Below, piece after piece: positions 5,901-6,607 of a stretch of 6,607 bases of DNA. A program made the translations under genes and the position numbers. This DNA comes from Bifidobacteriaceae bacterium (GTDB taxonomy: Bacteria > Actinomycetota > Actinomycetes > Actinomycetales > WQXJ01). The DNA lies in assembly GCA_031278675.1 (NCBI GenBank), contig JAITJY010000104.1:1-6607 (forward strand), in the 5' to 3' direction. Position 1 is the first letter of the stretch. Each line of letters opens with the position of its first letter. The notes below the pieces were generated by a model. That model did no database searches, was not told where the DNA came from, and worked only from the letters and a program-made list of their open reading frames with translations.

Positions 5901-6607
5901 GCCGTTTGTCAGCGGTCTGGCGTCGTTGATCTTGTCGCATCCGAACTACTTGGACCAGGGGCCCGCGTATGTGCGGTCGCGGCTGCAATCGACTAGTTCC
6001 GGTCACGCGCCGGGGCAGCAGGGCTGGGTTGTGGACGGCTACCAGGCGGTCAGCAACGCCAGTTTCGAGGCGGGCATGGCCACCGTGAACGCGGAGGGGG
6101 CGGTCACCACTGTCGAGAGCCTGGGGTCGATTACGCCCCGCGCTGGATGGGGGCAAAAGATGCTGCAACTCTCGACCGGTGCTACGACGGCCCAGCAGCA
6201 GTTGCACCTGTTGACCGGCCCTGTGGTAGGCCAGAGGCAGGCGACGGCGTCTTTGGATCTGAGGCCCCCGGTTGACGCGTTGAGCGATCGCGACTTGAGG
6301 GTTGACCTGTGCTACAACTACGTCACCGAGGAATATCCCGAGTGGGTCGGTTCGCGCTTCAACGACGAGATGCAGATCAGGATAGTCGGGCCGCCGGGCA
6401 TCGAACTTGGTGCGATCGACGAGTCGGTCGCCGACACTAACTGGACAATTGTCACTGGGGTCGACTTCCCTGGGGGTGATTCGACTGTGGGGCAGTCTGG
6501 TTGGAAGTGTGGCGGTATCACTGTGCCGCGTGCGGCTCTTGACTGGTCGACGGGCTTTGCCCCGGCGTGGAGGTTGTGGATTGTGGTGGAGGACCGGGGT
6601 GATACTA
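2902..6607 (+). CDS. secreted multidomain RTX/subtilisin-like serine protease (S8 family), 3' truncated by window
   Basis: 1,235 codons are visible without a stop. The start is set by the GGAGG site. Residues 1-49 form a long signal peptide: basic RWRARRR, a hydrophobic stretch at 27-44, and likely cleavage at AVA-A or VAA-P. Eighteen RTX nonapeptides follow at 64-228, bracketed by Cys pairs (60/81 and 227/239). At 254-272 D-A-D-G-D-G-V-S-D...GTDP is a thrombospondin-3-like calcium motif. Residues 280-550 are beta-rich and unrecognised; 557-650 look Ig-like (GDLVAGDGVYTAKF). Residues 669-750 resemble a fervidolysin-type propeptide. The S8 domain (about 755-1035) has Asp790 (AVLDNGFD), His824 (DHGTHVAGIAG), oxyanion Asn918 (ATAGNDG) and Ser997 (GTSMAAP). 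After it, 1076-1235 resembles a choice-of-anchor-L-like jelly roll (YNYVTEEYPEWVGSRFND). I infer calcium-stabilised extracellular protein degradation after propeptide removal. Third-position base use shifts along the gene. Family call is certain; substrate and anchoring are unknown. Confidence 0.95.
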   Translation, partial: MFLETIPVRVKHLRLAAPARWRARRRLVAVAAAGALTTALGLAGPAVAAPPETFDPARGCTVLGTALGDVLRGTDGDDVICGGGGGDTILAGAGNDVVYGDAGGDTIYAGNGDDTVYGGDGGDGGDTVYGEDGGDRVFGGAGGDTIWGGAGADMLDGEDGADTLRGGDGPDRLVGGLKADTAWGDAGDDLVVGGDGADSVKGNAGADVLLGGPGGDSHYGDAGADVCVDGEGVNAFYSCDTKAKAADYGGVAGDADGDGVSDEDEARGGTDPLVADQTVLSYGLDVVAGCEAGLALSVAARSDVVTEGDQALFDVVARNDPAGSCLASAGAPATVAGVLTATAPAQGEGGGFEALSAWLEVPGTAGAAARTVLPTSSGLTAMESAGPAGCPGGTAEGCAVIGALAGYANVTGGQAQDVAAGETQVIGFRYFPVLGSADLALLTGGGEVRLAVAVIEPAGGLAVLRVPVSVGTASPTGVVTVVADLPGGAASQVTLPSVAAGQQAEALGAFSYTTSAADGHSLTAHFTATAPGVAEAASAEVVVTVESRQKDGSPLESAIYPKSANVGAATEFTVSARPGGTVSDGPVIAWESGSVMLTDDGEGGDLVAGDGVYTAKFSWAPAAAGLQTLTVAGVVDGKAASGQVQIAVYANDVPTSPYTGTHAGTVSDGETDYYSDMIVILAESGADFALVAEAASSVGGIVVGAFLRDGWQILVPAAASFEDLVAAAQALAANPVVVLVDLEGVGSADEDTIEPNDPWYPNQQYLDDFGLDDAWAFNTGRVRMVVAVLDNGFDVAHPDLDDNITAGWDYGSGDDNVAPDCGDHGTHVAGIAGAESNNGIGVTGVNWNVELLVHKVFSNDTCQWSQVALAEAISSSVASGARVINMSLGVYGQRNWMVAQALDQAFEHNVVTVATAGNDGVDTLRYPAAYERSEDFHSIFHPDRVYNTDVLAVGNMTTPTQRNAGSTFGDWVQFWAPGTNILSTVVGGGTGEDTGTSMAAPFVSGLASLILSHPNYLDQGPAYVRSRLQSTSSGHAPGQQGWVVDGYQAVSNASFEAGMATVNAEGAVTTVESLGSITPRAGWGQKMLQLSTGATTAQQQLHLLTGPVVGQRQATASLDLRPPVDALSDRDLRVDLCYNYVTEEYPEWVGSRFNDEMQIRIVGPPGIELGAIDESVADTNWTIVTGVDFPGGDSTVGQSGWKCGGITVPRAALDWSTGFAPAWRLWIVVEDRGDT
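3091..3585 (+). repeat. 18 RTX-type calcium-binding nonapeptide repeats (coding)
   Basis: Codons 64-228 follow the pattern G-G-x-G-x-D-x-hydrophobic-x in strict nine-residue register, for example GGGGGDTIL (82-90), GGAGGDTIW (139-147) and GGDGADSVK (193-201). Seventeen units have nine residues and one (118-129) has twelve. In known RTX proteins such repeats bind calcium in the turns and fold into a parallel beta roll outside the cell. The opening GCTVLGT...GDDVICGG is a form I associate with secreted actinobacterial proteins, with Cys residues probably capping the roll. Confidence 0.93.
3253..3279 (+). repeat. 9-bp tandem repeat, three copies, inside the RTX region
   Basis: GGCGGGGAT, GGCGGGGAT and GGCGGGGAC encode Gly-Gly-Asp three times. 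The extra unit makes the seventh RTX repeat 12 residues long instead of nine. A G-rich 9-bp repeat of this kind is prone to replication slippage without a frameshift. Confidence 0.85.

Noticed and set aside
1..6607. Integration target (tRNA gene or att repeats) for the integrase
   Set aside because: No tRNA-like cloverleaf and no direct repeat flanking the integrase fragment could be seen.

Overview
This is a GC-rich window with Ala/Gly/Arg-rich proteins, G- or C-ending codons and strong GGAGG-type ribosome binding sites. It most likely comes from a high-GC actinomycete (Actinomycetota); I cannot name the genus. There is no tRNA, rRNA or CRISPR array, and no complete mobile element.

Layout from left to right. 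(1) 1-219, + strand: the last 72 codons of a gene whose C-terminus strongly resembles the phospholipase-D-like domain of the eukaryotic protein MITD1. (2) 306-872, - strand: a MarR-family repressor with a Gly/His-rich tail, preceded by a promoter with an 18-bp operator-like palindrome over its predicted start point and a second, degenerate copy 57 bp upstream. (3) 1076-1756, - strand: a stand-alone WYL-domain protein without a DNA-binding domain. (4) 1757-2120: a 364-bp gap without a convincing gene, holding two small palindromes and a perfect 13+13-bp inverted repeat. (5) 2121 to about 2435, - strand: the C-terminal part of an AlkD-family DNA glycosylase gene, cut off abruptly. (6) about 2434-2850, + strand: an internal piece of a tyrosine recombinase (integrase), lacking both ends. 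It abuts the alkD remnant with essentially no bases between. (7) 2902 to the window end, + strand: the first 1,235 codons of a very large secreted subtilisin-like (S8) protease.

The protease is the main content. From the N-terminus it has a signal peptide, 18 RTX-type calcium-binding nonapeptides, a thrombospondin-type-3-like calcium motif, beta-rich linker domains, a fervidolysin-like propeptide, a full S8 catalytic domain with its Asp/His/Asn/Ser residues, and a domain resembling the choice-of-anchor family that runs off the window. RTX repeats usually sit near the C-terminus of type I-secreted proteins; here they directly follow a Sec-type signal peptide.

The genes do not form one operon. 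The left part (MITD1-like end, MarR, WYL) and the two broken genes at 2430 suggest an accessory region reshaped by recombination. The protease reading frame is open back through the integrase remnant, so its promoter context is probably secondary. I see no clear new multi-gene system. The most unusual items are the bacterial MITD1-type domain, the N-terminal RTX protease, the paired MarR operators and the chimeric alkD/integrase breakpoint.
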